The position numbers were made by a program, and so were the translations under genes. A stretch of 64,000 bases of DNA from Dermatemys mawii. Its lineage: Eukaryota > Chordata > Testudines > Dermatemydidae. Within the stretch, counting starts at the first letter, position 1. Every line of letters begins with the position of its first letter. A model generated the notes under the pieces. It searched no databases. It had not been told where the DNA came from and worked only from the letters and a program-made list of their open reading frames with translations. The DNA lies in contig ML677341.1 of assembly GCA_007922305.1 (NCBI GenBank), positions 71,114,421 through 71,178,420 of the forward strand, given 5' to 3'. Of this stretch, positions 20,814 through 34,300 are shown piece by piece.

Positions 20814-22055
20814 TTAGAACTGGCTTTCAGCCTCAAAATGCTCCCTCAAGGCTTCCTTGACCCTAACAGCCTCGCGCTGGTCCCCTCCAAGAACGCTGCT
20901 CTCTGGCTGTGCGTATGTGGCCTCCAGGCGTTGAACCTCCGAGGACCATGCCTGAGTGAAGCCTTCGCCCTTCTGCTCACAAAGATTATGTAAGGGCACA
21001 GCGTGCGGAAATAACCGCGGAGATACTACCCTCGGCCAAGTCTAGCCTCCCATAAAGACAGCGCCAGCGCGCCTGGAGACGCCCAAAAGCACACTCCACA
21101 GTCATTCGACACCGGCTAAGCCTGTAGTTGAACCTTTCCTGACTGCTGTCCAGGCTCCCTGTGTAGGGTTTCATGAGCCAGGGCATTAAAGGGTAAGCAG
21201 GGTCACCAAGAATCACTATGGGCATTTCCACTTCCCCCACGGGGATCCTCTGGTCTGGTAAAAAGTCCCGGCTTGCAGCTTCATGAACAGGCGGGTGTTG
21301 CGGAAGATGCGTGTGTCATGAACCTTTCCAGACCAGCCAGCGTTAATGTCAGTAAAACGCCCACGGTGATCCACAAGCGCCTGGAGAACCATGGAGAAGT
21401 ACCCCTTTTGGTTAACGTACTCGTCAGCTAGGTGGGCGGGAACCAGAATAGGTATATGGGTCCCATCTATCGCCCCTCCACAGTTAGGGAAACCCATTTC
21501 TTCAAAGCCAGCCACGATGTCATGCACGTTATCCAGAGTCACGATTTTTGGTAGCAGGATGCGATTAATGGCCCTGCACACTTGCATCAGCACAACTCCA
21601 ACGGTCGACTTTCCAACCCCAAACTGGTTGGCCACCGATCGGTAGCTGTCTGGTGTAGCCAGCTTCCAGATCGCGATAGCCACCCGCTTCTCCACCGGGA
21701 GGGCAGCTCTCAGTCTGGTGTCCTTGCGCCGCAGGGCAGGGGCGAGTTCAGCACACAGTTCCATGAAAGTTGCTTTTCTCATTCAAAAGTTTTGCAGCCA
21801 CTGCTCGTCATCCCAGACTTGCATGACGATGCGATCCCACCACTCAGTGCTTGTTTCCCATGCCCAGAAGCGGCGTTCAACGGCCGTGAGCATGTCCGTT
21901 AATGAGACAAGAAGCTTCATGTCAAACGCATTCACCGCTTCGATCTCGTCTTCAGACTCATCACTGTCATCCTGCATGTCAAGGATTAACTCCACTGCAC
22001 ACAGAGATGTGCTGGCGACAGTCGTCAGCATGTTCCTCAGCAGTTCTGGATTCAT
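20814..22055 (-). pseudogene. Harbinger transposase (HARBI1-like DDE nuclease), broken
   Basis: Coding runs right to left from the ATG at 22055-22053 (MNPELLRNML). The catalytic core includes QFGVGKSTVG, GGAIDGTHIPI (first Asp), [11 protein letters not shown] (second Asp region), [10 protein letters not shown] and [13 protein letters not shown] (the Glu motif), then HNLCEQKGE. Three lesions stop expression: a TGA at 21785-21783 between QNF and MRKATF, where related elements carry Arg in my recollection (one CGA-to-TGA change would explain it), a one-base loss near 21258 after AGTF, and a one-base gain near 20991 before HNLCE. All known core blocks survive, so the copy is fairly young. Confidence 0.85.
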
Positions 22056-22427
22056 TGCAGCACATGACAATGGAAGACGGAGTGCGCCTTGCTGAAACCC
22101 TTGAAAGATGGCGCTGGAGGTGGAAGGAAACACAGGGATTGCTGGGATATGCCAAAAAGCATCATGGGTAGTTGAAACAGGATACAGAATGCCCCGCAAG
22201 TGACGCCCCCCCACCACAAGGCATTGCACCAGATCAGGAAGAGGTGTACTGTGGGATACATGCCCTAATGCGCTGCTCTTAATGCCGTATTAAGTGCCGC
22301 AAATGTGGCCATGCTATACCGCTGGAGCATCTCAGTGTGGACATACAATAGCGCTATTCATATTGCTGTATAAGGGGACCGCTATAACCAATAGCGCTAT
22401 AATCTTGTAAGTGTAACCATACCCTTA

Positions 22428-25324
22428 GTTCCCACTGCCTTTGATGGGAATCCTAACTCTCTCCTGGAGGAACGTCCTCTTTTGGGCCGAGAAAGAAACG
22501 TTTTTCCTTCTCTGAGAGTCTCACTCCAACTGTAAAGAGAGAGAGACATGGGTCTGAATGAAATGCCTCCCCTTCTTGGCTCTGCAGTGGAGAAAAGGGC
22601 TACAGGAATGTCTAGTTGCAGATAATTACCTTGTTCTGTACCATGTGGGTCAGAAGGTACTAGGCCTTTCATGCACAGCATAGGTATATATCTGAGCTGG
22701 GTGACTGGAGCTCCTTCAAAGACACAGGCCAATTGTTCCCTCTATAAAAGGAACCGCACCCCACTTAGGGACAGCATGTGTTTGTGGGATACACCTATAA
22801 CAAACTGAATAACGACGTACTGCTGATATGGGCATCCTAGCGCGCTCATAGACACAGTGTGGAGCCTGTGGATCTTGTATGGTTTGGGAGCTTGTATGAT
22901 TTGAGATGGGCTTTGTTTAGGGCAGACATGCACTGCTGAGTGTGGAGGATAAAGTCTGCACAGAGGGGACTCACAGTGGCCCAAGCTGCTTATAGTTTTG
23001 CAGCTCTGTCTCATCATTACATATCCTCTGCTGCCACCTAACGGACATTTCATTTCACTCAGTGAAAGAGCATGTGGCACTACCAAAGCATTTTCAGAGC
23101 TCTGCATGAACTCTGCACTCCAAACGCAGGCTAATCTCTCTTTATATTCACACTAAAATATACATAGAAGCAAAGACCTAAGGGTTCAGTGGGAAGGAAT
23201 AAATGGTTAGTGGGCATGATATGCACAGTCAGATTTGTGAACTGAAACCAGGTCTGAAATTAGAACCTAGATACATGTGGGATTTATCTCCTGATTAGTT
23301 AAACAGCATCTGTACTAGGCATAAGCAGACTAAGCAATTGCTTAGGGTCCTGAGCAGCTCAAGGAGGGTGCCGGGAGGGAGTGACGCTCTTCACTTTTGT
23401 ACCATGTTATGTGTGGGAGAGGGCAAAAATATTCCTGCTTAGAGCCCACAAATGGGCTAGCTCTGCCGAAATTCAAATACCCTATGACAGTGGTTCACAA
23501 CCATTTTTATACCAGGACTCTCTTCAGTCTAACTGGGATCCAGTCAGGATTAATTAGCAATTTGGGAAGGGCCAGGGCCTTGTCATATGCTTGTGACTCC
23601 TCCAAAGGGGACATGACCTGAAGACTGAGACCTTATGCTTTAAAAAATAGGGAGAGAGATGAGTGCTTGGTTCAAAGAATTAGAAGGCAGTTGGTTGCCT
23701 TTATTATCTTGTCCTCTGTGGCACAATGTGACATCAGCACAATGGTGCAAATGCCTTTACATGACGGACATGTCATGACCCAGTGTTATAACGTTCTGAG
23801 GCGGTGTCACAATATAAGGATACCGTGCCTGTACCTGATTGTATTTCAGCATCAATGATGCCTATGTCACCTATGTGGTGGCATAGGGACCTGTTCTTTC
23901 AGGTGAACCAAAGCACAAACACACCTGTGTACTTGACTTAATCCATAATCCCATCTGACCCCAGTGCTATCAAACTGCTAGGGATTGAATCTCCTGTCTC
24001 CCTTTCCCTGCAACACATAGAGAGAACTGTTCTTTGGCTCTTGCTCTACGCAGAGCAATCATCAAAGTCCACCGAGCATGGTAAGTGAATGGGAGGGCTC
24101 ACCACAGCCTAATGGGTCACAAAGAGGTGGGAAGCCACTGACAGGGGAGGATTAGTGTAGATTGCTGAATGGGGCCCAGCATATGCTGCTTTGCAAAGGG
24201 TACTCAAAAACTTCGGGCCATCTCAGTTCAAGTCTGTTTCAGTGTTGTGTGAGCTGCTTCTTACAGCATATGGGGCAGCCTCTCTCCTCCAAACCAGAAC
24301 TGCTCCTCAAAATGAGTTCATGTGGAAGCCCTAAATAGGAATGGGACATATAGCCTCTCACAAGCAAGGCACGAGTTGGAATCCATCCAGTTAGCAGGGA
24401 CTGAAAGTTGTTACCTTCTGTCCCTGTTCTGTGATGTATAAAACTATCTGGTAGGTCTCAGTATAGCGCATAGAGCAGCTGGCAAGCAGAGCTTGGTTGC
24501 ATGGCTGGGTCAGGCACCTTTCACAAGCAATATATTCATTAAAATATATATATATGAAAAAGGACTAGAATGGAATGGGCGGTGGTGGTGTTTGAGAGGT
24601 GAGGACAGGGTGGGGCAAGAGGGGAATAGGCAGCTGTGTTATCTGTCATGCCAGATGGGTTCTGAACCAGAGAGACATCTCAGTTCTGTCTTTATCAGAA
24701 TGCCGCATTCCTTTAATGTTGTTCATTAAACTTTTGGCTGGGGATAGTTTGCTTCACTCCACCTCGTCTTGTCATGTAAGTCCACAGAAGAGAGCTGTCT
24801 TGAGTGCCTCACAGGTCTGAGTCTCCTTTCTCTTGGGACTGTTAATGGGATTTGAACAGGGCCTGACCTAAGGAACCTTCATGAGCCAGAAGGAAAAGAG
24901 AAAAGACCATAGGAAATCTCAACATTAAGTTAACTGATAGACCAGGTGAATGTATAGCAACTGGGATTGGAGTGGAGGAGAAACTATCATTTAAAGGACC
25001 CAGACCATTTCTTCTGGACATAATTTTTACCAAATTTATTTTAAATTTAGAGCTATTATTTCTGATAGGTCCTCGTCTTAGTTCTAAGTTACTGTCCTCC
25101 AAACTGCAGCCTGAGTCCGATGAGTGATCCAAACTCTGGGAAAGGCAAAGAAAGAATATTGACTCATATCCGAGTGTAAATTTCACATGGCACATTTGCT
25201 GGAATTCCATTTATGACATTAAAAGAGAAAAGAGCAAAACATCCATAAAAAAGAGAGGGTAGCCCTCCTCTTCTGGTTCTGTGGGAGTTCTACGTCCTGA
25301 AGCAGATTTCCTGTGGACTCTGGG
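22428..25324. other. Intergenic DNA between the Harbinger element and ART4
   Basis: No gene recognised. A stretch near 23310-23360 (GGCATAAGCAGACTAAGCAA) and another from 23487 (CAGTGGTTCACAACC, a hAT-like tip) look like repeat fragments, but I could not pair their ends. A short AT run lies at about 24541-24556. Confidence 0.5.
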
Positions 25325-28300
25325 ATGACAGCTGATTTAAAGAGCTCCCTGCTGTTGCTGATCTTCTCCCTGCTGAAGCTGATGAGAGGTGAAAAGGTTG
25401 TACTTTATTTGTGAAATTGCTCTGAGTGGCTGTTCCAAAGCCCATTGAGGATGATGGCTACAGTTCCAATCTCTTCAGTGGGCTTTGAATCAAGCTTAGC
25501 ATGAGAACTACTTTACTTTCACTTGCTGTGTTCCATTTCTCACCTTCTCTAACCCTTCTGATTACATTGTTAGAAATAAAATGAAGAATACTTGTAGCAC
25601 CTTAGAGACTAACCAGTTTATTTCAGCATAAGATTTTGTGGGCTATAGCCCACTTCATTGGATGCATAGAATGGAACAAACAGAGGTAAGATGCATTTAT
25701 ACACACAGAAAGCACAAAATAAAAATGTTGTAAATTAACATACCAATTTTAAGAGGCTGTTTAATTTGGATGGGCCATTATCAACAGGAGGAAAAAAACC
25801 TGTTGTAGTGAAAATTTAGTGGATCTATGTCTATCAGTTGATAAGAATCTGTGAAAGAGACTTAACTAGGAAAATGCATTCAATTAGTGTAATGACAAAG
25901 CCATTCATAGTCCCTGTTTAACCCTTGGTTGACAGTATCCAATTTGCAAATTAATTCCAGTTCCTCAGTTTCTCATTGGAGTCTGTTTTGGAAGTTTTTC
26001 TGTTTTAAAATTGACACCTTAAAGTCTTTAATAGAATGGCCAGGGAGATGAAATGTCCTCCATTTTCAAGTCGCATGTTTTCCCAGGGAATGTTTGTGGT
26101 TGGGCATCAAGGAAATGCCCCAATTAGTACAATTTTTCTTTGATGGTACAGATTTGTTCTTGGTAATTTCTCCATCCCATGTGCCTGCATTTGGGAGTCT
26201 CCCAAAAATATTTAAGATACTATGGGTAAAGAAGTTGTATCCCAAAACAGTGAGGTCCATGCTATCAATTCCACAGGCCCAGTCAGTGCATTCATGTAGG
26301 GGTCCTTTTCCAAGGGAGGGGTGAGAATGAATGTTCATGGTGAACTGAATGTCTACTTCTAGTCAGCCAAATATTAAATAACTGGATATAGTGTTTGGCC
26401 AAAGCCCACTTAAAAACCCAACAGTGAGAAGAGCGATCAATGATATTATCACATGCATTATATTGATGTTTGATTGCAGAAGGTTTTCGGGGATAAGAAC
26501 CATTACAACAGTTAATCAGCTGTACAACCACACAAACAGAATACACTAGATATTATTTTGCTGTTATAGGGCCCAGTTATACTGTATATAGTATATTGTA
26601 TATCGTAGAGCGTAGGAGTCCCAGCCACAGACCAAGACCTCATTGTGCTAGATGCTGTATGAACACAGAACAAAAAGGCAGTCTCTGTCTTAAGGAATTT
26701 ACAATCTAAAACAAGGGATAACAGATATATTCAGACAGGGGAATAAATGGAAACAATGACACAATATTGTTGAACCGTTGTATACAATCTGTACAAGCGG
26801 TGAACAGAGCAGAGGCAAACAGAGGGCGTTTGCGTGGGGGGAGTTCCCACAGAGTTTTTTGTCTTCCAGGATTCTGCAAGCAGTAAATACAACATCAGAA
26901 GAGGCTCTCAGAAGGAAGACAATATGGACAGTGGGTGGTCAGCTGTTGTGACCTGCACAGGATATGCCATGTTTGTCTTTCTCCCAGAGGATAGATGAGA
27001 CTTCATCTATACGAAGTGCAAGCTGGTTTCCATATTGGAAGAGAAGATTAAAGGACTAGAGACCCAAGTATCAATCCTGCATTGCATCAGAGAAGATGAA
27101 GACTTTCTGGATAGAAATCAGCATTTGGTATTGCAGGCACAACATGCTGAAGAATCAGAGAGGGCAGTGCAGAACGGGGAAGAAAATTGGCAGCAAGTGA
27201 CCTTAAGAAGGAAAAAGAGGAGAACCCATGTACCCTCAGTGCAGATAAAAAAAAAACATTTCAGGCTCTCTGCACAGGTACTATGGCAGAGAATGGTTTG
27301 GAAGAGTCATCTGATGGAAGAGACCAGAAGGAAACCTCATTGACTTGAAGGCATGGGATGCATTGTCCTAGGGATGAGGGTTCCATGTCCACCATTCCCG
27401 AGAGGAGGAAACAGGTGGTGGGGTGGTCGGGGACTCCCTCCTAAGGGAATGGAGTCATCCATCTGCTGTCCAGACTGGGAAACTCAAAAAGTGTACTGCT
27501 TGCCTGGAGTTAGAATTCAGGATGTGATGGAGTGTCTGCCGAGACTGATCAAGCCCTCAGATTTCTACCCCTTCCTACTTCTCTATGTGGGCACCAATGA
27601 TACTGCCAAGAATGACCTGGAGCGGATCACTGCAGACTGTGCGGCTCTGGGAAGAAGGATAAAGGAGTTTTAGGCACAAGTTGTGTTCTCGTCCATCCTC
27701 TCTTTTGAAGGAAAAGGCCTAGGTAGGGACCATCAAATTGTGGAAGTAAATGTGTGGCTGTGCAGTTGGTGTCGGAGAGAGGCTTTGGATTTTTTAACCA
27801 TAAGATGTTCCAGGAAGAAAGATTTATAGGAAGAAGTGGGATCCACCTAACAAAAAGAGGGAAGAGCATCTTCACAGGCAGGCTTGCTAACCTAGTGAGG
27901 AGGGCTTTAAACTAGGTTTCCTAGGGGATGGAGACCTAATCCCTGATGTAAGTGGGGTACCAGAAGGAAACACAAGGAGGAGGATGCAACAGGGGAGGCC
28001 TCCTGGTTCATACTGAGAAAGGGCTAGTTATCTTAGGTGCCTATATGTGAACACAAGAAGCCTGGGAAACAATCAGGAAGAATTGGAAGTCCTGGTACAA
28101 TCAAGGAATTATGACATGGTTGAAATAACATTGACGTGGTGGGGTAACATATGACTGGAGCACTGGCATGTATATCAGGCCTGCACAATATGCGGCCCGG
28201 GGGCCACATGTGGCCCGCACGGGCTCACTGTGCGACCCACGGGAGGTAAGTAGGGGTGGGGCAAGCCAAGCGGTGGGGTCGGGGGACACGGATGAGGGCG

Positions 28301-31300
28301 GTGCTTTTCGGCTCACAGCTGGTTTTTTTGCAGTAATATGGCCCTCGCTGCTTTCTGAGTTGTGCAGGCCTGATGTATAGTTATAAACTGTTCAGGAAGA
28401 ACAGGCAGGTGAGAAAACAAGAAGGAGTTGCACTATATGTAAAAGAACAGTATGATTGCTCAGAGTCCAGTTTGAAACTGTAGAAAAGCCTGTTGAGGGT
28501 CTTTTGGTTAAGTTTAGAGGCGAGAGCAACACAGGTGATGTCATGTGGGCGTCTGCTATGGACCATCAGACCAGGAGGATGAGGGTAGATGAGGCTTTCT
28601 TCAGACAGCTAACACAAGTTTCCAGACCACAGGCCCATGGGGGACTTCAATCACCCTGACATCTGCTGAAAGAGCAATACAGCAATGCACAGACTATCCA
28701 GGAAGTTTTTGGAGAGTGTTGGGACAACTTCTTGGTTCAAGTGCTGGGGGAACCAACTAGAGGCCATGCTCCTCTTGACCTGCTGCTCACAAACAGGGAA
28801 GAATTGAAAAGTGGTGGCAACCTGAGCAGCGGCAACCATGAGATGGTCAAGTTCAGGATCCTGACAAAAGGAAGAAAGGAGAGTAGCAGAATTCAGACTC
28901 TGGACTTCAGAAAAACAGACTTTGACTCCCTCAGAGAACTGATAGGCAGGATTCCCAGGAAGGCTAATATGAGGGGGAAAGGAGTCCAGGAAAAATGGCT
29001 GTATTTTAAAGAAGACTTATTGACGGTGCAGGAGCAAACCATCCTGATGTGCTGAAATAATAGCAAATATGGCAGGAAGCCAGCTTGGCTGAACAGCGAA
29101 ATTGTCAGTGAACTTAAACACAAAAAGAGAGCTTACAAGAAGTGGAAACTTGGACAGATGACTAGGGAGGAGTATAAAAATATTGCTCGAGCATGCAAGG
29201 GTATAATCAGGAAGGACAAAACACAAATGGAGTTGCATCTAGCAGGGGATGTGAAGGTAACAAGAAGGGTTTCTACAAGTATGTTAGCAACAAGAAAAAG
29301 GTCAGAGAAAGCGTGGGAGCCTTACTAAATGGGGGAGGTAACCTAGTGACAGATGATGTGGAAAAAGCTGAAGTACTCAATGCCTTTTTTTGCCTCGGTC
29401 TTCACAGACAAGATCAGCTCCCAGATTGCTGTACTGGGCAACACAGTATGGGGAGAAGGTGAGCAGCCCTCAGTGGTGAAAGAACAGGTTAAAGACTATT
29501 TACAAAGCTGGATATGCACAAGTCCCATGGGATGAGATGCAATGCATCCAAGAATACTGATGCAGTTGGCTGATATGATTGCAGAGCCATTGGCCATTAT
29601 CTTTGAAAACTTGTGGTAATTGTGGGAGGTCCCAAATGACTGTAAAAAGGCAACTATAGTGCCCATCTTTAAAAAAGGGAAGAAGGAGAATCTGGAGAAC
29701 TACAGATCAGTCAGCCTCACCTCAGTCCCTGGAAAAATAATGGAGCAGGTCCTCAAGGAAACCATTTTGAAGTGCTTGGAGAGGAAGGTGATCAAGAACA
29801 GTCAACAAAGATTCACCAAGGGCAAGTCATGCCTGACCAACTTGATTACCTTCTATGATAAGGTAAGGATGGAAGAATCCCATGCACTGCTACAGGCTGT
29901 GGACTGACTGGCTAAGCGGCAGTTCTGCAGAAAAAGACTTGGGGATTACAGTGGATGAGAAGCTGGATATGAGTCAACAGTGTGCCCATGTTGCCAAGAA
30001 GGCTAACGGCATATTGGGCTGCACTGGTAGGAGTATTGCCAGCAGATCGAGGGAAGTGATTGTTCCCCTCTATTTGACACTGGTGAGGCCACATCTGGAG
30101 TATTGTGTCCAGTTTTGGGCCACCCACTACAGAAAGGATGTGGAGAGAGTCCAGCGGAGGGCAACAAAAACGATTAAGGGGCTAGGGCACATGACTTCTG
30201 AGGAGAGGCTGAGAGAACCAGACTTATTTAGTCTGCAGAAGAGAAGAGTGAGGAGGGATTTGATAGCAGCCTTCAACTCCCTGAAGGTGGGTTCCAAAAA
30301 GGATGGAGCTAAGCTGTTCTCAGTGGTGGCAGATGATAGAAAAAGGAGCAATGGTCTCAAGTTGCATTGGGGGAGGTCTAGGTTGGATATTAGGAAAAAC
30401 TATTTCACTAGGAGGATGGTGAAGCACTGGAATGAGTTATCTAGGGAGTGGGCTAGTGGACTCTCTGTCCTTAGAGGTTTTTAAGGCCCACCTTGACAAA
30501 GCCCTGGCTGGGATGATTTAGTTGGGGTTGATCCTGCTTTGAACAGGGGGTTGGACTAGATGACCTCCTGAGTTCTCTTCCAACCTTAATCTTCTATGAT
30601 TCTAATATTGATCAGCATGATAGTGATCTCAGCACAGCAGCAAGCTAGCCATTGTCAAGTGTTAACTTGCATGATTAGTCCAGCTGGCTCTTTTAGGATG
30701 AATGATATGAATAGACTATTCATGCAATTTAGAATTTGTCAGATCTGGAAGATATTTTGTTAATAATTTGCTATGGGACTGTTTTTATCCCACATTATGT
30801 AAAAAGCCCTGCAGATAGAACATCTGCTTTGATTCAACAGGACTAGAGCTGGCTGAAAAATTGATTTTCAATGCTACGAAAAATCATGAAATTTTCATAC
30901 TTTTTTTTGTCCTGCATCAGGACAAAAAGCCAAAATTTCAACATGTTTTGCATCATGCAATTCCAAGACACACAAATAAAAAAGACTTGTTTCAGTTCAA
31001 TCAAAGCATTTTGTTTCAATTTCAACCCCTTTTAACATTTAAAATACAAAATAAAGTAAATTTTGAAATGAAAAATAAAAACTTATCATCCTGAAAATAT
31101 TAAAATGTTCTATTTTGATATTTTCAATACTTTCCCCCCAATTTTTCCCCTCAAAGATGTCATTGAAATCAATATGATTTTGTGAAAAATTTTCAGTTTT
31201 GGTGAAGGGGCATTTTCCAACAGACAACTGTTTTGACATAAATAAATAAAAATGTGCAGCTAGCTGTAAGCAGAGCACTAGGAAAAAAATCACTTCTCTA

Positions 31301-34300
31301 GTGCACTCCCACAGCATTGCACAATTAACATACTGCATTACGCGTTCCTTCACTTGCCGCTGAAGCACTTTCCAGGCAGAGTTACGCTATCAATGGTCCA
31401 CCTGACTACCACCTACCTATCTCCCTGACTACCTCCATCCACCTACCTACTTTTCTCATTAAAAGGGAGTGGAGACACTGGCAATAGTTACTTTCATTCA
31501 TTAAAGGGGCTTCTTCCGCAGAGCTGAGATGAATTGCTGCACATGGGTCTTTGTGCATTTGAACTGGCAACATGTAGAAAGCCTCACAAGTAATATCATC
31601 ACTGCACCCAATGCAGGGAACACAATGTCAAAGGCAACCTCAGAGCTATAGCGCTGAGCTGACTAACCCCTCACTTCAAGTTTCGGGGTCTGTCTAGAAC
31701 CTAGGGGGAGTGTTCTACCACATCCCAGACCCCAAATCTATATGAGACCATGTGAATGTTCCTTTCTCCAGCCCCGTTAATGTGTCCTAACCTCATCTCC
31801 TTTGGCTATTGTATGCATTTCCAGCCTACCTATGAACTCTCCTCAGGCCTCCAATATTGAGCTTCACAAAATGAAATAATGGTAGTATCCCGGTAAATAT
31901 CCTCTCATAGGGAAACTGGTACAAAAATGTGCAAGGTTGCACATGTGCTGTGGACAAGCTCAAAATGACTGCAATATCTGTCTGCCACTCACTGTGCTGT
32001 GAGCTTCTAATGCTCCACTGTGCACTCTGGGATTGCTGAGGCAGGACAAAAAATGGTAGAGACAATCCGATTTATTGACATACATATGCACACAAACTAA
32101 CATTCTTGAGGATAAATGTGTATTACCTTTATGTTGCAGGTTGTGTCCCACATTCTCATAGATATGGCACCAGATTCCTTTGATGACCAGTACCAGGGTT
32201 GCCGTGAGCAGGTAATGGAAGAATTGGACCGAGGAGACTATTTCCAAAAGGAACTGGGTAATAATAAGAACTATTCCAGCATCTGGGAGAAAGCAAAGCT
32301 AGTCTGGTCAAAAAAGCCAATGGCTCTGCTAAGGGAGATGCAGGAGAATCATGCCGTAGCCCTCATGGCTTATACCATGAACACCTCGCTGCACTCTGAT
32401 TTGAACTGGGCTGTGTCCAGAGCTGGGAGATCCCCAGAGCATTACAGACACCGCTTCCCCTTCAAATACCTCCACTTCTACCTGACCACAGCCATTCAAC
32501 TGCTGAGGAGATGGAAGAGTGGCACCACAAGACAAAAGTGCTACCAGGTGTACCGGGGGGTAAAAGGCCTGTATTTTGAGGCCGAGTTGGGCACCAAAGT
32601 GCGGTTTGGCCGCTTCACCTCTACTTCACTCCTCCAGAAGAAAGCCCGGAGATTTGGGAATGAAACAATATTCACCATGGAGACTTGCTTAGGGGCAGTT
32701 GTGCAACGCTTCTCCCACTACTACTCGGAGAGGGAGGTCCTCATCCCGCCCTATGAGATATTCCAGGTCAGAAACTTCAGCCGAACACCAAGTGGTAACC
32801 GGCTCTATCTGCTCTCTGTGGGAAATTACAGCCAATACAACTGCCAGCTCCTGAAAGGTACTGTACGTAGGAACTCTCATAATGGAGACCCAGGGTGCTC
32901 TTGACAGGCACCCTGAGAGCTCACCCTGCTGTACTACATCTCATGTTTCAGGCCTAATATCTTCCCTTGCGCAGAGGAAGCTAGGAGTTTACTTTGACTG
33001 AGTGTGCGCTGTCATGTGTTTTCTGGTTGCTATGAAAGGTGGTGGTGCGGGCGGGGAGGGAGAAAGTGGACATTTTGTTGTGTATAGGTTAAAGTTCTAA
33101 CAAAGACTGCTTGCAAAGGAACCAGGGTCTAACCAGGTCTTCCTTCCATGCTTCCATTACTCCCACCTACATTCCCTTGGCAAAGTCCCAGCACGATGCT
33201 GGAAATAGCTGCCAGAGCTGCAGAGCCATCTGGAGTCCCAATGTTGACAACAGTGGTGCAGATTAAACAGAGTTAGCAACAGTCAGAGGTTTCAGGGGGT
33301 GGGGGAGCATGGGGAGGGTTGTACGAATTACAGTCTGGACGACATTTAATTGACAAACAGCTGGAAAACTTGCATGTGGATCGGAAGTCCTGACTAGAGC
33401 AGGCTGTGGTTCCTCACCTTATTGGAGAGAAGGAATAAGTTGCACATCACTGATATGGGGCTGTTAGTTTTGTCCCAGGACAATAATGGTCAATGCAACT
33501 TTTAAGCATAGAACACCATTCAGAAAATTAAAGCAACTGCCTGGTACTAAGACAAAAGAGTAGGAAGACATGAAGCAAGGACTGATTCTGTTCATGGTGT
33601 TGACAGCACAGTAGCAAGTTGCTGCTCCTCTGCAGAACTGGGTCAATAAGAAGGGTCCTAAATATTCCTTGCTAAGTCCATTCAGGACTGTGGTAGGGCA
33701 GACACCAAAAAAGAAGCAATTTGCAGAGAGAGTGGCCTTTTCATAATTCAAGTTGCAACCAGCTTCCATTTTTTTTATATATATATATATATATACACTG
33801 GGCCCTGTGTATGTTGCTTTTTGTGATTGCCATATAAAACCAGTCTTTGTTTAGGCATGTGTTTTTGGAGGTGTAGGGCCAGAATTTTAGTCCCAGTTCA
33901 GCAGGCACAAGTAGTGTAGAATGGCGAGGTGAAGGTTTCTCAGTAGTTCAGGTTGCATTCCAGTGCCATTGTAAGTCTGATTTTGATTCCCATTGAAACG
34001 CCAACAAACCCAAAAAGCTTTCACATTTTTAGGGCTAAATCTTATTGTCAATTAGAATGTATTCTGGAAATGCTGATTAAGAGGATTTTTGAGATTTTTT
34101 TACTTTAATATGGTTCTGTAACAAGGTGGCAGATTTTTATTAATTGTGTTAGAATCCTGCATAAATCTGATGCGTAAATTCTACTTACTCATTGTAGCAA
34201 GTGAGGTTTAACTCTACCAGGATATAAAGGAGGTGGAAGAGTCTCTGGACAGAATTAGTCTTGGCCAGAGAGGCCTTTGCAGGGAAACCTTAGAAATAGC

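Larger units (their letters stand above)
18053..22424 (+). mobile_element. PIF/Harbinger DNA transposon, 4372 bp, inactivated
   Basis: TTA flanks both ends (18050-18052 and 22425-22427), the 3-bp target preference of Harbinger elements. The inverted termini share a TGGTTACACT block 6-7 bp from the tip and ATAGCGCTAT about 25 bp in. The palindrome ATAGCGCTAT or half copies of it recur several times near both ends (18076-18168, 22350-22400), plausible transposase or Myb-protein binding sites. Inside are two convergent genes typical of the superfamily: a Myb/SANT-like protein on the plus strand and a HARBI1-like nuclease on the minus strand. Their poly(A) signals lie back to back (AATAAA at 20704 and 20724 for plus, TTTATT at 20738 for minus). 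Both genes carry disabling lesions. Confidence 0.93.

Noticed and set aside
23487..23690. hAT-like tip CAGTGGTTCACAACC
   Set aside because: No matching right terminus or 8-bp duplication could be found, so it was not called as an element.
29193..29535. Short frames between 29.2 and 29.5 kb
   Set aside because: Decayed CR1 ORF2 text already covered by the LINE entry.
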